The notes: generated from the letters alone by a model not told the origin. DNA of 64,000 bases from Anastatus disparis (GCA_017163975.1 JAFFSR010000034.1:1736001-1800000); one strand, 5' to 3'. Counted from the first letter of the stretch, positions 23,422 to 35,002 are shown. Numbers and translations: made by a program.

Positions 23422-24966
23422 GGGAAAGCATACGAATCGCATTCGGGAAAAATGAATAAAGAAAAATCTTTTCAACCTGTAACAAATTGTTGTTTGCATA
23501 AATGTTGTGACAAGATCAACGTTAAAGTTCAAGAAATGAAATTTCAGCAGTTTTGGGATATTGGTGAATACGATAAGCAAAATCTAATATTAAGCAATCT
23601 TTTAAAACTTAAAGATCCTAAAACACGCAATGAAAATAATCAATCGCATAGATTATTAGTATGGATATATTTGTTTGCTACCGAGGAAACAATATATCAG
23701 GTTTGTCAAAAATTTTTGCTTGAGTTATTTCAAATAGGAAGTAAGCGATTACGAACGCTACAGATAAAAATAAAAGAAAAAAAAAATTTAGAAGATATAA
23801 GAGGAAAAACTGGTACTAACAACTTAAAATTAAATGATCAAGTAAAAGAATTAATTTTGTTACATTGTGAATCTTTGCCACATCGACAGTCACATTATTC
23901 ACACGAATCAACATCTCTAAAATATTTCGAAAATCCAACATTGAATATTAAAATTATGTACGATTTATTTCTCGATTATTACATATCAGTCACTGGTGAT
24001 TATGAGCCTCCAATAGGAGAGTCTACATATACAAAGTTTTTTAATTACTTTTCGGGTTTCACCTTTCAAATGCCACGCACAGATGTTTGTAATATGTGTT
24101 ATCAACATGAACATAATAATGTCATTAACAATAATATTTTAATTCATAAAGAGGAAGCAAGAAAGTATTTTGAAATGAAAAAAGAATTATTATCTGAAGA
24201 AAATACGTTGTGCCTTGAATTCGACTTTGCACAGAACTTGCCATTACCAAAAATACCCGTAAGTGAACAATTTTTTTGTCGATTGATGTGGCTTTACGTA
24301 TTTAATGTTCACGTTCATAATACTGATAAAAGCTACATGTTTGTCATGCCTGAAGGAGTTGCTAAAAAAGGCGGTAATACAATGTGTAACTTCATTTTAC
24401 ATGTAATCTAAAAAGAATATGAGCCAACGCATCACAAAAAAATTATTTTGTTTTCGGATGCTTGTGGTGGACAGAATCTTAACTACATGGTACTACGCTT
24501 TTTATCAAGTTCATCTGCAAAATTGAATGTTGAAATGACGTATTTATATCCAGTTAGAGGATACTCTTTTAACCAACGCGATAGAAATTTCGGCATCTAC
24601 ACGCGTAAGAAAAAAATAATGGAACGAATTGAATCGAAAAAAGAGTATATTAAACTTATCAAAAATGCAAGAGAACCACCATTTATCATTGTTGAAGAAT
24701 CCGAAATGGAATTATTAGATTATGAAAAAGTATTTAAAGGGGAAGTAAAACATTTAAAAATGAGTAAAGCATTTTTAATGAAGATTTACCCGGATGGAAA
24801 AGTACAAGTTAATGAGGAATACTATGGTAATTCTAAATTATTTACAAAAGAACCAAAAATTATATTTGATGCAATTGATGCGATTTCACCGCCTATTCCT
24901 GGCGTTGCTGAGGCAAAAATTAAAGATGCATTGAGAGAATATTGGCACGTCTGCGGTAAACTCTAG
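23422..24966 (+). pseudogene. DDE-like transposase with one in-frame stop
   Basis: A frame of about 515 codons, open except for a TAA at 24409-24411. It starts after a plausible splice acceptor (ttatttacag, 23421). A Lys/Arg-rich open segment ending at 23308 with a gag|gtattg donor may be the preceding exon. Candidate catalytic acids are in EFDFAQNLPLP (about 24218), LFSDACGGQN (about 24450) and FNQRDRNFG (about 24575). Cysteine pairs occur near the N terminus (CCLHKCC) and in the middle (CNMCYQHEH). This layout matches a family widespread in arthropods and Hydra that I recall only as uncharacterised or transposase-like. The inferred role is excision and insertion of the surrounding element. 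Confidence 0.65.
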
Positions 24967-25319
24967 ATACAGTCGCTGCATCGTTCATACGTGCAGAAGC
25001 ACTACAAAATTCGGGGGCCCAGCCGTCCCAAAACGACTAATATAGATCAGCTGAGCTTCTCTTTTCGTCCATCAGAGGCGCTTTTCGGATATCACCGGTG
25101 CAAGACTAAGACGAATGCTGCACTTTTTTGAGACGGCAGCCGCACCAAATAATAGGACAAATCATTTCATAAGTTTTAGATTTCTGCTGTACTAGTGAGT
25201 ACAGCAGCCATACCAATATTCTCTCAGTGTGTTAACAATTTATTAAAATATTTAAACCCGAAAAATCAAACCTATTTTCAAGAATATTTTGAAAAAGTAA
25301 GAAAAAAAAACTGTTAAAA

Positions 25320-25480
25320 AAGAACATTTAATTAAGAAAGAAAAGGTTAAGAAAGAAGCTGTACTTAAAAAAGAAAAAATTAAGAAAGAAGCTATACTTA
25401 AAAAAGAAAAGGTTAAAAAAGAAGCTATAGTTAAAAAAGAAAAGGTTAAGAAAAAAACTATAGTTAAAAAAAAAATGAGA
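25320..25480 (+). repeat. About 30-bp tandem repeat coding Lys-rich units
   Basis: Roughly five imperfect copies of a unit like aaagaagctatacttaaaaa. In one plus-strand frame each reads as a KKEAxxKKEKV-type unit. It lies between the transposase gene and the right TIR. It could be a decayed gene tail or simple repeat expansion. Confidence 0.6.
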
Positions 25481-26548
25481 GAAAAGAAAGAAAATAATGT
25501 TAACAATAAAAATAATCTTAAGAGCGTTAAAAATAAACAAAAAAATAAAATTAATAACACAAAAAAAACATACAGGATTCAATATTAAAGTGCAAAAATA
25601 TATAATCATTTATTTTCATATATTATAATATATAAAATATTAAATAAATGTTTGTATTGAATATTAAATATAAGTTTGTAAAAAAATTAGATTATTAAAA
25701 TTATTAGATATGCTTATATTATGTGTAAACTTTTATTTATTGTTCTAAAGCCTTTATCCCACCGCATGGCGCGACGCACGCGCCCGCGTACCAAATTTAA
25801 TTCCCATTACTCATTATTGGTAATAAATATTGAGCTGAAAATTTACAGGAAACTTTTGCAAAGCCTCATGATCAGTTTGATATCAATTAAAAGTGAAAAT
25901 TCAAAAGTTTGTAACACAACTTTGGCTTTTGAAAAAATAAATGTGTATTTTAATTAAAATTATTTTAAAAATTCGCTATTTTTTTTATAAATTATTTTTG
26001 AAGTTCAAACATGTTTAAAATCTTGTCAAATATGTTGACAAATACTGTGTAAAAGTTTGAAAAAAAAATATTGTTAATTAACAATACTACAGCGAGTTGA
26101 AGTGAAAAATGCATTAAATTCTTTTCTTGCGAAAAACGACATTTTTCTTAAATAATATTAAAACTAAAAAAGATAGAAGTATACTTATAATACAAAAAAG
26201 TTGCGTTAAATCATTCTCTACAAATACATACCTATCAAAATAATGTTTGGACCAGATAAAAATAATGAGGTATGGACAATAGTTATCCCGCGGATTCAAG
26301 CTATGCGCCCTTTTTGTTTCCAGGTCCTCAATTTTTCAAATGAGGTAATTTGATGTATTTCAAAAATTAATATGTTTCTTTTATTAAAAATATTATAGCT
26401 TTAAAATAATTATTTTTTTAATATATATATTTAAAGTATTATTTTATCTATATTGGAAAGGTTACTTGTCATCAATGAAAAGACATTTGATTTTTTAAAT
26501 TAATAATCTATTAATATCAAGAATTCTAGAAATTATAATAGTAGTATA

Positions 26549-26598
26549 GGACCTACGATGAGGAGACAGATGACGTCATCCTCCCCATCGTAGGTCCC
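26549..26598. repeat. Short hairpin centred on TGACGTCA
   Basis: ggacctacgatgaggag faces ctccccatcgtaggtcc around a tgacgtca centre. The perfect 8-bp centre equals a CRE/ATF site; function is not inferable. From 26334 to 26640 nothing else is visible. Confidence 0.6.
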
Positions 26599-26807
26599 GT
26601 GATTTTTAACCCAATAACCCATGATAGATCGTGAAACATGAGAGAGATTAGATTAGATTAGATTACATTTATTATATGTACATTATGTTGTACAATCAAA
26701 TTACAGTAATACATTAGAATAAATAGGCATTATAACAATGATAAGCAGTAAAAAAAGCAAACAAAAAAAAAAACTCTACAGTAATAAAAAATACAATATA
26801 AACAGTA

Positions 26808-29600
26808 TTATAAATTAGCACGTAGCAGAGGTCCACTCTCCAAGGCAAGGTAATGTGCAAATGAGGATGTCTTAAATGTCATGAGCGAGGATGAGTTGCG
26901 TAAAGTCGCAGGAAGATCATTCCATAGCCGCGAGGAGGTGACCAAGAACGATCGTAGGCGATACTCAGTAGATGAGAAAGGAATGATCAAAGGTTTCACA
27001 TCACCCCTCAAGGACCTTACCGGCCGGCTCCACTGATACATAGAATACAAATAGGATGGAGTACAAGATAAGAACATCTTATACAGAAATGTAGAAGAAA
27101 AATAGTTTCTTCTACCCGCAGTGGATAATCACCCTAATGAGAACCTATAAGCAGAGATGTGCTCACGCCTACCTACACCGAAGATGTAACGTATACCAGA
27201 GTTGATGACTCTCTGAAGCCTAAGATCAAGCTCTGCTAAGAGGTCACAGTAAACCAGACAACAGTAATCCAGGAGTGGAAACAGCAGTGCTTTTACAAGA
27301 TGTACACGAAGAGCAAAGGTAGTGCTCTTTCTAAAGAAGTTTAGTCTGTAAAGCAGAGAAAATGACCTATTACACACTTGTGTAACGTGCTCTCTCCAGT
27401 TAAGCTTACTGTCCAACCAAACACCCAAGCTACGAACGGAGGACTCAAATTTAATAATAGCACCGTTCAACGGTACGCCAGTTACAGGTGATGAGGACAG
27501 CATATTAATATAGAAATAAGAGCCAATAATTATTGCCTTTGTTTTATCAACATTCAATTTCAGATGGTTACTGGTGGCCCAATTTGAAATGAGAATAGCA
27601 TGATCACTCATAAGATTTGTATAAGTGCTAAGTTCAGAAATCGGAAAATGCACATAGACTTGCAAGTTGTCGGCATATAATAAATGTTGCACATCTGAGT
27701 GAAAGTTGGCAGCGACGTCATTAATATAAATGAGGAATAGAAGCGGTCCAAGTACAGAACCTTGGGGTACTCCCGTATTTGAAGTGACAAAGTCAGACGC
27801 ATCACCATCAGAGTCAACAACAGACTGCCGTCTATCAGATAAGTAAGAGGCAAACCACCTGACAACAGTGTGCGAAACATTGAGAGAAATTAGTTTCCGA
27901 AGCAGAGTGACATGGCACACTGTGTCAAATGCCTTGCTAAAATCAAATAATAAAAGCATAGTTACATAACGTCTGTCCATGTTGAGTCTAATATCCTCCG
28001 TCAATTTGAGCAAAGCTGTTTGGGTACTATGCCCAGTTCTAAACCCAGTCTGATGAGAATCCAACAGATGCCTGGTGGTCAAGTAGCAAAAAAGTTGTTG
28101 ATGGACAAGACGCTCAAGAACCTTGGACATGAATTGCAACAAGGAGATAGGTCGTATATCACCCATAGTGCACGGAGAAGAGACCTTGTTGATTGTGATA
28201 ATCAACGAGATCTTCCAACGTGAGGGAAACACACACTCACGAAACGAATCATTAAAAATACGACATAGCAAGGGCCCAATAACTGGAAGAGCCCCATGAA
28301 CAATAGACTGAGGGACCGCATCAAACCCCCTAGCCTGAGAAGTAGAATGACATATCGCCATCTTGACCTCCTCCAAAGTAACCTCATTAAACCTGAATAA
28401 AGGCTTATAAGGCTCATCTACATTAACAGTATTCACATACTCAGAAACAGAAGGGGCAAGTGGATCAAACGCAATCCCACCAAAGTATCGATTAAGCTCA
28501 TTTATAGAAAATGAGTGTCGCGAGTTATTATCAGTAGAATATATACCAAGGTTCCTGAGCTCCCTCCAGATCTGTCGCGAGTCCGTAACACCCGATAGTC
28601 TGTCATAGTAATATAACAGCTTAGCTGATTCAATGCACTCATGTGCCTTGTCCCGAGCAGTCCTATAGCATAATAAGTCAGTATACAGTCGAGTACGTTT
28701 GTAGTGGCTATAAAGTCGATCTCTATCATTGATCAAGCGACGATGTTCAGGGGTGATCCACGGACGATGAGCCTCACCCTGCCTGACCTTCCTGACAGGC
28801 ACGAATTGTGCAATTGCCTCATTGAGATGGTTGTAAAGAAATTCAAGGCGAGCAGTAAGAGAGGAATCACCATCATATGTAGCGCACCTTAAAGAGCGAA
28901 AATACTGAAGGAGTGCAACATCATCAACAGACTTATAACCCAGAAAGGTAAAGTCTTTAAGCATAGGTTTAGAAAGAGAGTACTTAACAGTCGCAGCTAT
29001 GAAATCGTGGCCGTCAATGAATGAAATATCAGTATTCCAAAAGTCGAGTACAATGTCGTTGGCATCGACAAGACACAAATCAAGCCAGGTGTCAGAAGAA
29101 TAAGTATGATGAGTTGTGCCATAAAGAACCAAGAAAAGTGCATTCTCAGTAATCACACCTCTAAGAAACTTAGAGTCATCAGAATCAACGCACAAGTTAG
29201 TATTAAAATCACCAAGGATGATCTTCGAACTATAATTATGCATATACGATATTAAATCAGGTATGAAATCTGTGTTAGCCAAGAAGGGAGCATGTAGTGG
29301 CCTGTAGACTACACCAACAAAAATAGGTGAAGCCAAGTCCAGAAAATTGACTTCAGAAAATAAATATTCAGGAAGACCAGGCTTACCACTCCATTTACCA
29401 GAAGAAGAACAAAGGCGCCGCGAAGTAATAGAGTTGTGAATATATAAAGATACACCACCGCCTCTAGTGTTACGATCCTGCCTGTGAAGCACGTAGTCAT
29501 CAAGATCTATCAGAGAGTCACCAACAATCTGGCTCAGCTTGGTCTCAGTTACAGCTATAACATGGAAGTAGGGGCGAGAAGCCAGAAAGAGTCTTATCAT
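26808..29600 (-). pseudogene. LINE ORF2: endonuclease and reverse transcriptase, one stop, YADN
   Basis: One frame of 931 codons interrupted only by a TGA at 27129-27131, in the LGWLP-like segment where Trp is usual. The N terminus is an apurinic-type endonuclease (VTETKLS, RGGGVSLYIHNS, IILGDFNTN). The RT has FSKAFDTV, GVPQGSVLGPLLFLIYIND and LLYADNLQVY; the second Asp of the catalytic YADD is Asn. The C-terminal segment (SSRLWNDLPATLRN) is typical of CR1/Jockey ORF2. Coding similarity continues upstream of the first ATG (a FNANSIR motif near 29640), so the natural start is earlier or non-standard. Both visible lesions fit single G-to-A changes. Confidence 0.85.
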
Positions 29601-29761
29601 CTCAATGTGTGCTCTAATAGAGTTAGCATTGAAATGACAAACTCTGAGACCATCCTTTGCAATGAAATGATTATTAATGAGTGATGAAACAGAATTATTA
29701 GTAGAGAGTGGTGTATTAGAGAGGAGTGGAGGAGAGAGTGGACTTACCCCAGTACTAGAAG

Positions 29762-30757
29762 CTACGGTGCTGGACTGACACTGACCAGCTTCGCCTTGGC
29801 TAAAAAAGCATCCAGGTCCTCAACAGAAGCAACTTGGGTAGAAGCATCCTCATTCTTCCTTCTCACAAAAATTCTTCCATTTTTCACGAATGAAAGAAAA
29901 TTTAGTTTCTTGTCTCTCGATTTTGTAAGCACTTTCATCTTTAGCTGATGCAGTGAGGGAGGAAGGAATTCGTTGATGTTGATTAACGAAGGCGAATGAG
30001 CAGTGACGCATTTAGCTCCAGAAAGAAGATTCTCACCAATCTGAGAAGTATGAAGTCTCCTAGTCTTAATCTTAGCAGCTATGATCCCACGTGCAAGTGC
30101 AGGACTTTTTATTGTTACAAGCAGTGGCACAGTTGAGAAGCGGCGATCACGCTGCCGTGTAGATGGGGGCATCACTTCAGATGATGTACCAGCATGAATA
30201 ACAGCAGTAGTAGAAGAAGTCGAGGTGAAAGAGTCAGAAACCGAACGTCTTAGTGGCCGAACAGATTCTATATCCTCAATTGAGAAACTAGCATCCAAAG
30301 TAGAAAAGACAGCAGATACACCTGCCTTAAGATTAGAAAATTTCGATGGCACAAGACCACCCAGTACCAAGTCAGAAGCTCTTTCAATATGAAGTTGCTG
30401 TGCTTTCAAAGCATCACATCGCTGTGATAGAGTTCTAAGATGATCCATATTAATAGCAGAGTCCGTACCAGATATTGTTGTATTGGTAGTAGTAGCAAGC
30501 ACACTCTCAACTCTCGCCTTCAGCTCTTCTTGTTCGCGACAGACCTGGTCAAGTTTGGCTTCATTCTCAGTAATTCGTTTGTCAAATGCAGTAGAAAGTG
30601 CACTAACTCTTGACTCAAGTACAGAAAATTTATTAGCTAGCACAGTAAGCAGACTGCTCACCTTAGAAACAGAGGATTCCATTAAGTCCAATTTATCCAG
30701 CTTACTCATCTTCTCAAGTATCGTAGTAAGAATATCATTAAATTGCTGCATATCCAT
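29762..30757 (-). CDS. LINE ORF1 protein with coiled coil
   Basis: 331 residues, intact, starting at ATG 30757. About the first 100 residues form heptad-like repeats (MSKLDKLDLMESSVSKVSSL and onward) expected to give a coiled coil. The C-terminal half has a basic segment (KVLTKSRDKKLNFLSFVKNG, then FVRRK) that could bind nucleic acid. No CCHC knuckle is seen. It lies 161 nt upstream of the first ATG of ORF2. LINE ORF1 proteins coat the element RNA; that role is inferred from position and the coiled coil. Confidence 0.7.
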   Translation of the reverse strand: MDMQQFNDILTTILEKMSKLDKLDLMESSVSKVSSLLTVLANKFSVLESRVSALSTAFDKRITENEAKLDQVCREQEELKARVESVLATTTNTTISGTDSAINMDHLRTLSQRCDALKAQQLHIERASDLVLGGLVPSKFSNLKAGVSAVFSTLDASFSIEDIESVRPLRRSVSDSFTSTSSTTAVIHAGTSSEVMPPSTRQRDRRFSTVPLLVTIKSPALARGIIAAKIKTRRLHTSQIGENLLSGAKCVTAHSPSLININEFLPPSLHQLKMKVLTKSRDKKLNFLSFVKNGRIFVRRKNEDASTQVASVEDLDAFLAKAKLVSVSPAP

Positions 30758-31480
30758 TTAAATAAATAGAATGATTAACAAAATTAAAGAAATCCAGTAA
30801 AACAAAATTGTAGCACTCAAAGAAACAGCAGTGGTGTAGTATTAAATATGCTAGTGGAGTAGCAGCATAACATGTATACTATGAAGTTGTTGGTCCGTCA
30901 ATAACTTAGTGAATAATTTCCAGAAGGTGGAGAAACAGCATAATAATACATATCTGAATTACACGTAGTAAATAACTTATAATAATGACAAGTGGAAAAG
31001 CACCTTAAATATGAGACTCCACAGTCATTTACCAATCAAGTTACAAATTTAATACTCAAGGCAACCAAGAGATGGAGCCACTGGTATCAAAATTGTGCAT
31101 GTATTCAACGAAGCAAACCGGCACCAAGTAATTTGTAGGTTAGGATGCAATAAACACAAACAATTGCATTTAATGCAATTGAAACACTATGCCCACACAG
31201 AGACACTAATCACACTCCACAGAGCACCAAGCCAAGCAGCAAATCCCAATAAAAAAGATTGAACAGCAACAGCAGCAAATAAAAATAGTAGTGTAACTAT
31301 CTATGCTTCAGAATCAGAAAGATCGCCCAAAGTCCAAGAAATGCAGTTGCAATTTGCAAGAAAAATATAGCCAAGGCTTCAGGACTCCTATGGGTCGACT
31401 TTCTGAAAAAAATTTTCACTCAGCAGAGTGATAAAAAGTTATTAAGAGGAAAAAAAGCAAGAGCAGAAAAAAGCGTGTGT
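30758..31480 (-). other. Probable 5' UTR of the LINE
   Basis: No ORF of note on the minus strand. It contains several cagcagcaa-like stretches. The border with the Maverick end is hidden in GA and TA simple repeats (31490-31560). Confidence 0.4.
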
Positions 31481-31576
31481 GTCGCTACTTACGCAGAGAG
31501 CGAGAGAGGAGAGAGAAAGAGAGAGAGAGAGAGAAAGAGTATATATATATATATATATGGAGAGAGAGACAAAGCA

Positions 31577-31804
31577 CGATGGCACTTACCGCAGGTCGAA
31601 ATAAAAATGACGACTTTTATGGAATGATAGTGATTATATAAAATTATAAAATATGTATATATATATATATATATATTTATATGTGTGTGTGTCTGTGTGT
31701 GTGCGTGTGTGCGTGCAAGCGTGCGTGTGCGTGTGCGTGTGCGTTGGTGTAGGTGTGGGTGTGTGTGTATGCGTGTGCGTGTGCGTGTGCGTTTGCGTGG
31801 GTGT

Positions 31805-31846
<42 letters not shown>

Positions 31847-32255
31847 ATGATAAAATGGTGGTCCTGGAAAAGACCATTTATATATATATATATATATGTA
31901 ATGATGGGTGATTATATACTGTAATTAATAGAAATAATTATTTAGAATATTTTAGAATAATTTATTTATAAAAATGTAAAAGTACAGAAAAATTTACTTT
32001 CTATTGATTGAACAATCATTAATTTTTAACAAGTATAGGTTGTATAATATTTTTCATTCTTTCACTCTCATTCTAAATCTCTCTTTATCACGCGCCACTT
32101 ATTCTCCACGCCATGCTACGCGACTGGCATAGTCCCACACATACATTATACGTATACACTGTTCTCCTTCTTTAAAATGCACTCGTTTCACTAATTTCTA
32201 ATATTTCAATATTTAGATCTGATTTGCACAAATCATTGTCGTCAAGCATTTTTAA
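31577..32255 (-). repeat. Left terminal inverted repeat of the Maverick
   Basis: The reverse complement matches 62131-62698: the blocks cataaaagtcgtcat, tttagaatgagagt and gacgacaatgatttgtgc occur in the same order. The left arm has gained TG and TA microsatellites (about 31640-31900) and lost about 110 bp relative to the right arm. It therefore contains only decayed versions of the small gene and gene end found in the right arm. Confidence 0.85.
31680..31850. repeat. (TG)n-rich microsatellite
   Basis: About 170 bp of TG with GCGTGT and GGTGTG variants, inside the left Maverick repeat. Long open frames here are artefacts of the repeat. Confidence 0.95.
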
Positions 32256-32305
32256 ACTGCACACACTTTATACAAAAATTTTGTTAATACAGCACTGCAC
32301 TTTTT

Positions 32306-32749
32306 TCATCTGTAGAAGAAGCGCTCTCCCTTTTTACGCTCCTCAGCCCGGAGACCATTTGCGTAAAGGACCGCCCAACAATCGTTTTTAAAATAGCAAA
32401 TAGCATACCGTGGCTGCTGATTTTGGGGCCAAATCCAAGTGTTCCTTGGAAACCAATCGATCTTTTCACGATTGATATTTATAGCTTCCAGCGCAATCTC
32501 CTGAATACTGTACACTCGAAAATACTCTGGACACATCAAAATTTCCACTATGAAATTTTGTCGGGTACTTATCATTTCACAACGGTGAAATGGATAAGCC
32601 CTCGCTGATTGTGCGGTGATAAGGTTCCGCCAATACACCTCCTGCGGGCCTGTGGGTATACAACCACTCGTAGATGGGAGGCATGCAACAGCCTCCTCCT
32701 CTTCTGCTGGAGATGCAGCAGCAGTAATATGTTCTTCTGGTGGACTCAT
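32306..32749 (-). CDS. Maverick gene next to the left repeat, unknown function
   Basis: 147 residues, ATG start, intact, reading outward into the left terminal repeat, as the 61405 gene does on the right. The first 30 residues are rich in Ala, Glu and Pro. The remainder is a compact, Trp- and Tyr-rich domain (WFPRNTWIWP, then AICYFKNDCWAVLYANGLR). There is no membrane segment or catalytic signature I know. From 32750 to 33690 no convincing gene is visible; a hydrophobic minus-strand ORF at 32875-33210 is unsupported. Confidence 0.5.
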   Translation of the reverse strand: MSPPEEHITAAASPAEEEEAVACLPSTSGCIPTGPQEVYWRNLITAQSARAYPFHRCEMISTRQNFIVEILMCPEYFRVYSIQEIALEAININREKIDWFPRNTWIWPQNQQPRYAICYFKNDCWAVLYANGLRAEERKKGERFFYR

Positions 32750-33736
32750 TTTTAAAACTAAATATCTCCTTATTTTATTTTCTAATCAAACCTTCTTATT
32801 TCGAAAATTCTTGAGAGTTCTGGTAAAAAACAAAGATGTTTTAGTATTAAAATTATCTAAGAAATGAAATTCGATTATTGTTTGAGCAGCACATGTTTAG
32901 TTTTCACTTGAAGTGTATCATACGCATAGTAAATATACTTTACCGAGTCGTAAACTGCGTAAGATAAGTTTCTTCTTTCACGCCCAGTCGTAAATATCCT
33001 TTGCACCACATACAACTGGACTTTTATTGTTTTATGATTGCTAAGACCCTTTTCAAATTTTCTCTCTTTTATAATTGTTTTAAATAAAGCAGTCTTTTTT
33101 ATACATATACTTATGAGAATGCATGTTTTTGAAATTCTATATATGAGTGTGTAATGACCTACAGCATTAAGACGTACTAAAAACGCTATATAGAGAAAAA
33201 TTAAAAGCATGGGTGGTTATATGTCAACGAGAAATTCATTACTTCGATCGTAAAATCTCAATACTGCATTAATATCAACAAAATGCACTAAATTTGTGAG
33301 TAACTTAACGTTTAGATGTATATATTACTTAAGCACACTCTTGAAGGTGTTAATGTCACATACCATAAAAATAAAAAATAATCACATCGTAAAATGAAAA
33401 ATAATATGAAAAACGTTGAGGGTGTATACTAAGAAAATAAGAAACAAAAATCAAATGTCAATGAATGATTCCTTTTTAGAATCGGTGTAATATATTAAAG
33501 GAAACATAAACAGAAAACGAAAATGCATACACACAAACACGTGCTCTTATCGTGGTTATATTTTGAATTCTATTACGGTCAAATCTACAAATTTCACACA
33601 GCTATAAATAATTTAGAAAAGTGTTCTTTGAAAAGTAATTAAATATTGAAAAATTTGACAAGTTGATAAGGAAAATTATAAGATGAAAGAATAAATGGGT
33701 TTATTTGTTAGTGTAAATTTTTCTAGGGTTGTTGGG

Positions 33737-33746
33737 TATATAAAAG
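33737..33746 (+). promoter_or_regulatory. TATA box of the 33783 gene
   Basis: tatataaaag lies about 46 bp before the ATG at 33783. The spacing leaves room for a transcription start near 33768. Other Maverick genes here have similar TATA elements just upstream. Confidence 0.5.
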
Positions 33747-33782
33747 CAGTTACCCAAATAGCTTTCGTTAGTCGTAATCAAC

Positions 33783-34107
33783 ATGATGTACAACGCGGAA
33801 GAAAAAAGTTTACGCGAGGTAGTCGTTGCTGTAGCAGCACGGTTAAGCTACGAAGATCGTCGTCTCGCTACAAGGTGTAACGATGCATGGCGACGTCGCG
33901 TAAAACAAACGGTGTGTGTCCACCTTAAACGGGAGATACATTTTTTTTTAAGTTTTTGCGGGCCACGTAAAATCAAACAATTATATGACAGTATAATAAA
34001 AAAATCTAGACCCGCTCATGAAGCAGCGGTAGATTTTATTTTAAATCGTGGGTGGCAAAATTTACCGTTTTTTATGGAAATAGTGATTTCTCTTGAGGAG
34101 TTACAGG
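33783..34107 (+). CDS. Maverick gene, possible CARD-like fold, first exon
   Basis: An open frame from ATG 33783 (115 codons to the stop at 34130). A strong splice donor (cagg|gtgagt, about 34107) lies near the end, so the protein probably continues in a later exon that I cannot place. The N-terminal part is Arg-rich. The last 35 residues (HEAAVDFILNRGWQNLPFFM) recall the closing helices of CARD and other death-fold domains, where a helix, an RG turn and an aromatic Phe-x-x-Phe helix follow each other. This is pattern resemblance only. If right, the element carries an apoptosis- or immunity-type domain; otherwise it is an uncharacterised Maverick protein. Confidence 0.4.
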
Positions 34108-34130
34108 GTGAGTGCATTTCTTTTTCATAA

Positions 34131-34763
34131 TTATTTTTAAAATTATGTATACAGTAAAGTTATAAGGAAAGTATTCATATATACTAGAGCGTTAAAGGTA
34201 AATACAGAGCAGGTAGTCTTTCTCTTTGACTCTAATGAGGTTTCTCTATTGTACCCTCTTACCGATGCTCGCTGATTTCGTATGGATACTCTACTTGAAA
34301 CTTTACTATATATACATACAACATGGATCTGTCGGTGTATGCGTGCGTGTGAGTATATATGTAAGCTTCGTGCACATACTCAATACTGCTGGTAAGAAAC
34401 CGTCTCGTGTCGGTCACTGTAGGTAGACGACACGAGCTTTAGAAGAGAGAGAGACAGATAGAAGATGGAGCGTTGACTCTATAAGATAGAACTCTATACA
34501 AAATATTGGTAAGCTAAGTTAATCTAAGATAAGTGAATTAATTAAAGTTATCAGAATTGTTTATAACAATTCTGAAACTGTGAATTATTGTTAACCTTGT
34601 GATTGTTGAGAGATCCATTAAGCAATAGGCTTGATTATTGATTCTCTTATTTTTAGGTTAGTTAACAGGTGCTCCTTGTAAAATTGTATATATGTACTAA
34701 TAATAAAACTCTTATTTTTGGACGAATCTAATCACATTGCTGAATGGAATCGATTCCTTATCT

Positions 34764-34810
<47 letters not shown>

Positions 34811-34930
34811 CCGTGTGTATATATATATATAGCACCCTCTTGAAGGGGACGCTCCCTCACGCTATATATATATATATATATATATATATAGCGTGGTTCT
34901 GTAAGTAAGGTTCGAAAGAAGAGACTAAGC
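34131..34930. other. Intergenic Maverick sequence with TA repeats
   Basis: No gene is seen. (TA)n tracts occur at 34767-34803, about 34817-34832 and 34864-34892. The two flanking the gcaccctcttgaagg stretch can pair with each other. A polyadenylation-like aataaa lies near 34703. Confidence 0.5.
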
Positions 34931-35002
34931 ATGATGAGGCGTCTCATAAATAAACAAGAAAGAGAGAAAGAGAAGCAACGAGTGTGTATGAAAGAAAGAA
35001 GG

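Larger units (their letters stand above)
22121..26329 (+). mobile_element. DNA transposon, 4.2 kb, long TIRs, AATT duplication
   Basis: The left end (gagggcctggaaac) and the right end (gtttccaggtcctc) are inverted. Similarity continues inward for about 575 bp on both sides (22121 to about 22702; about 25760 to 26329), through blocks such as gggataactattgtccatac. AATT lies directly outside both ends (22117-22120, 26330-26333). Inside is one transposase gene and a Lys-coding tandem repeat. Four-base palindromic duplications are reported for Sola-type elements as I recall, so Sola is a candidate, but the superfamily is not certain. Confidence 0.85.
26645..31480 (-). mobile_element. Non-LTR retrotransposon (CR1/Jockey group), minus strand
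   Basis: About 4.8 kb. The 3' end on the minus strand is a short tandem repeat (taatc-type units, 26647-26665) rather than poly(A), as in several CR1-like lineages. ORF1 (29762-30757) and ORF2 (26808-29600) are present. The 5' UTR runs to about 31480 and meets GA-rich simple sequence at the left end of the Maverick. No clear target duplication can be read because of the simple repeats. Confidence 0.75.

Noticed and set aside
25252..25609. Phe/Leu-rich minus-strand ORFs
   Set aside because: Reverse strand of the Lys-coding tandem repeat.
31489..31924. Long ORFs of His-Thr or Cys-Val repeats
   Set aside because: Translations of the TG/CA microsatellite in the left Maverick repeat.
32875..33210. 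Hydrophobic minus-strand ORF between Maverick genes
   Set aside because: Short, AT-driven composition, with no motif and no promoter; not defensible as a gene.
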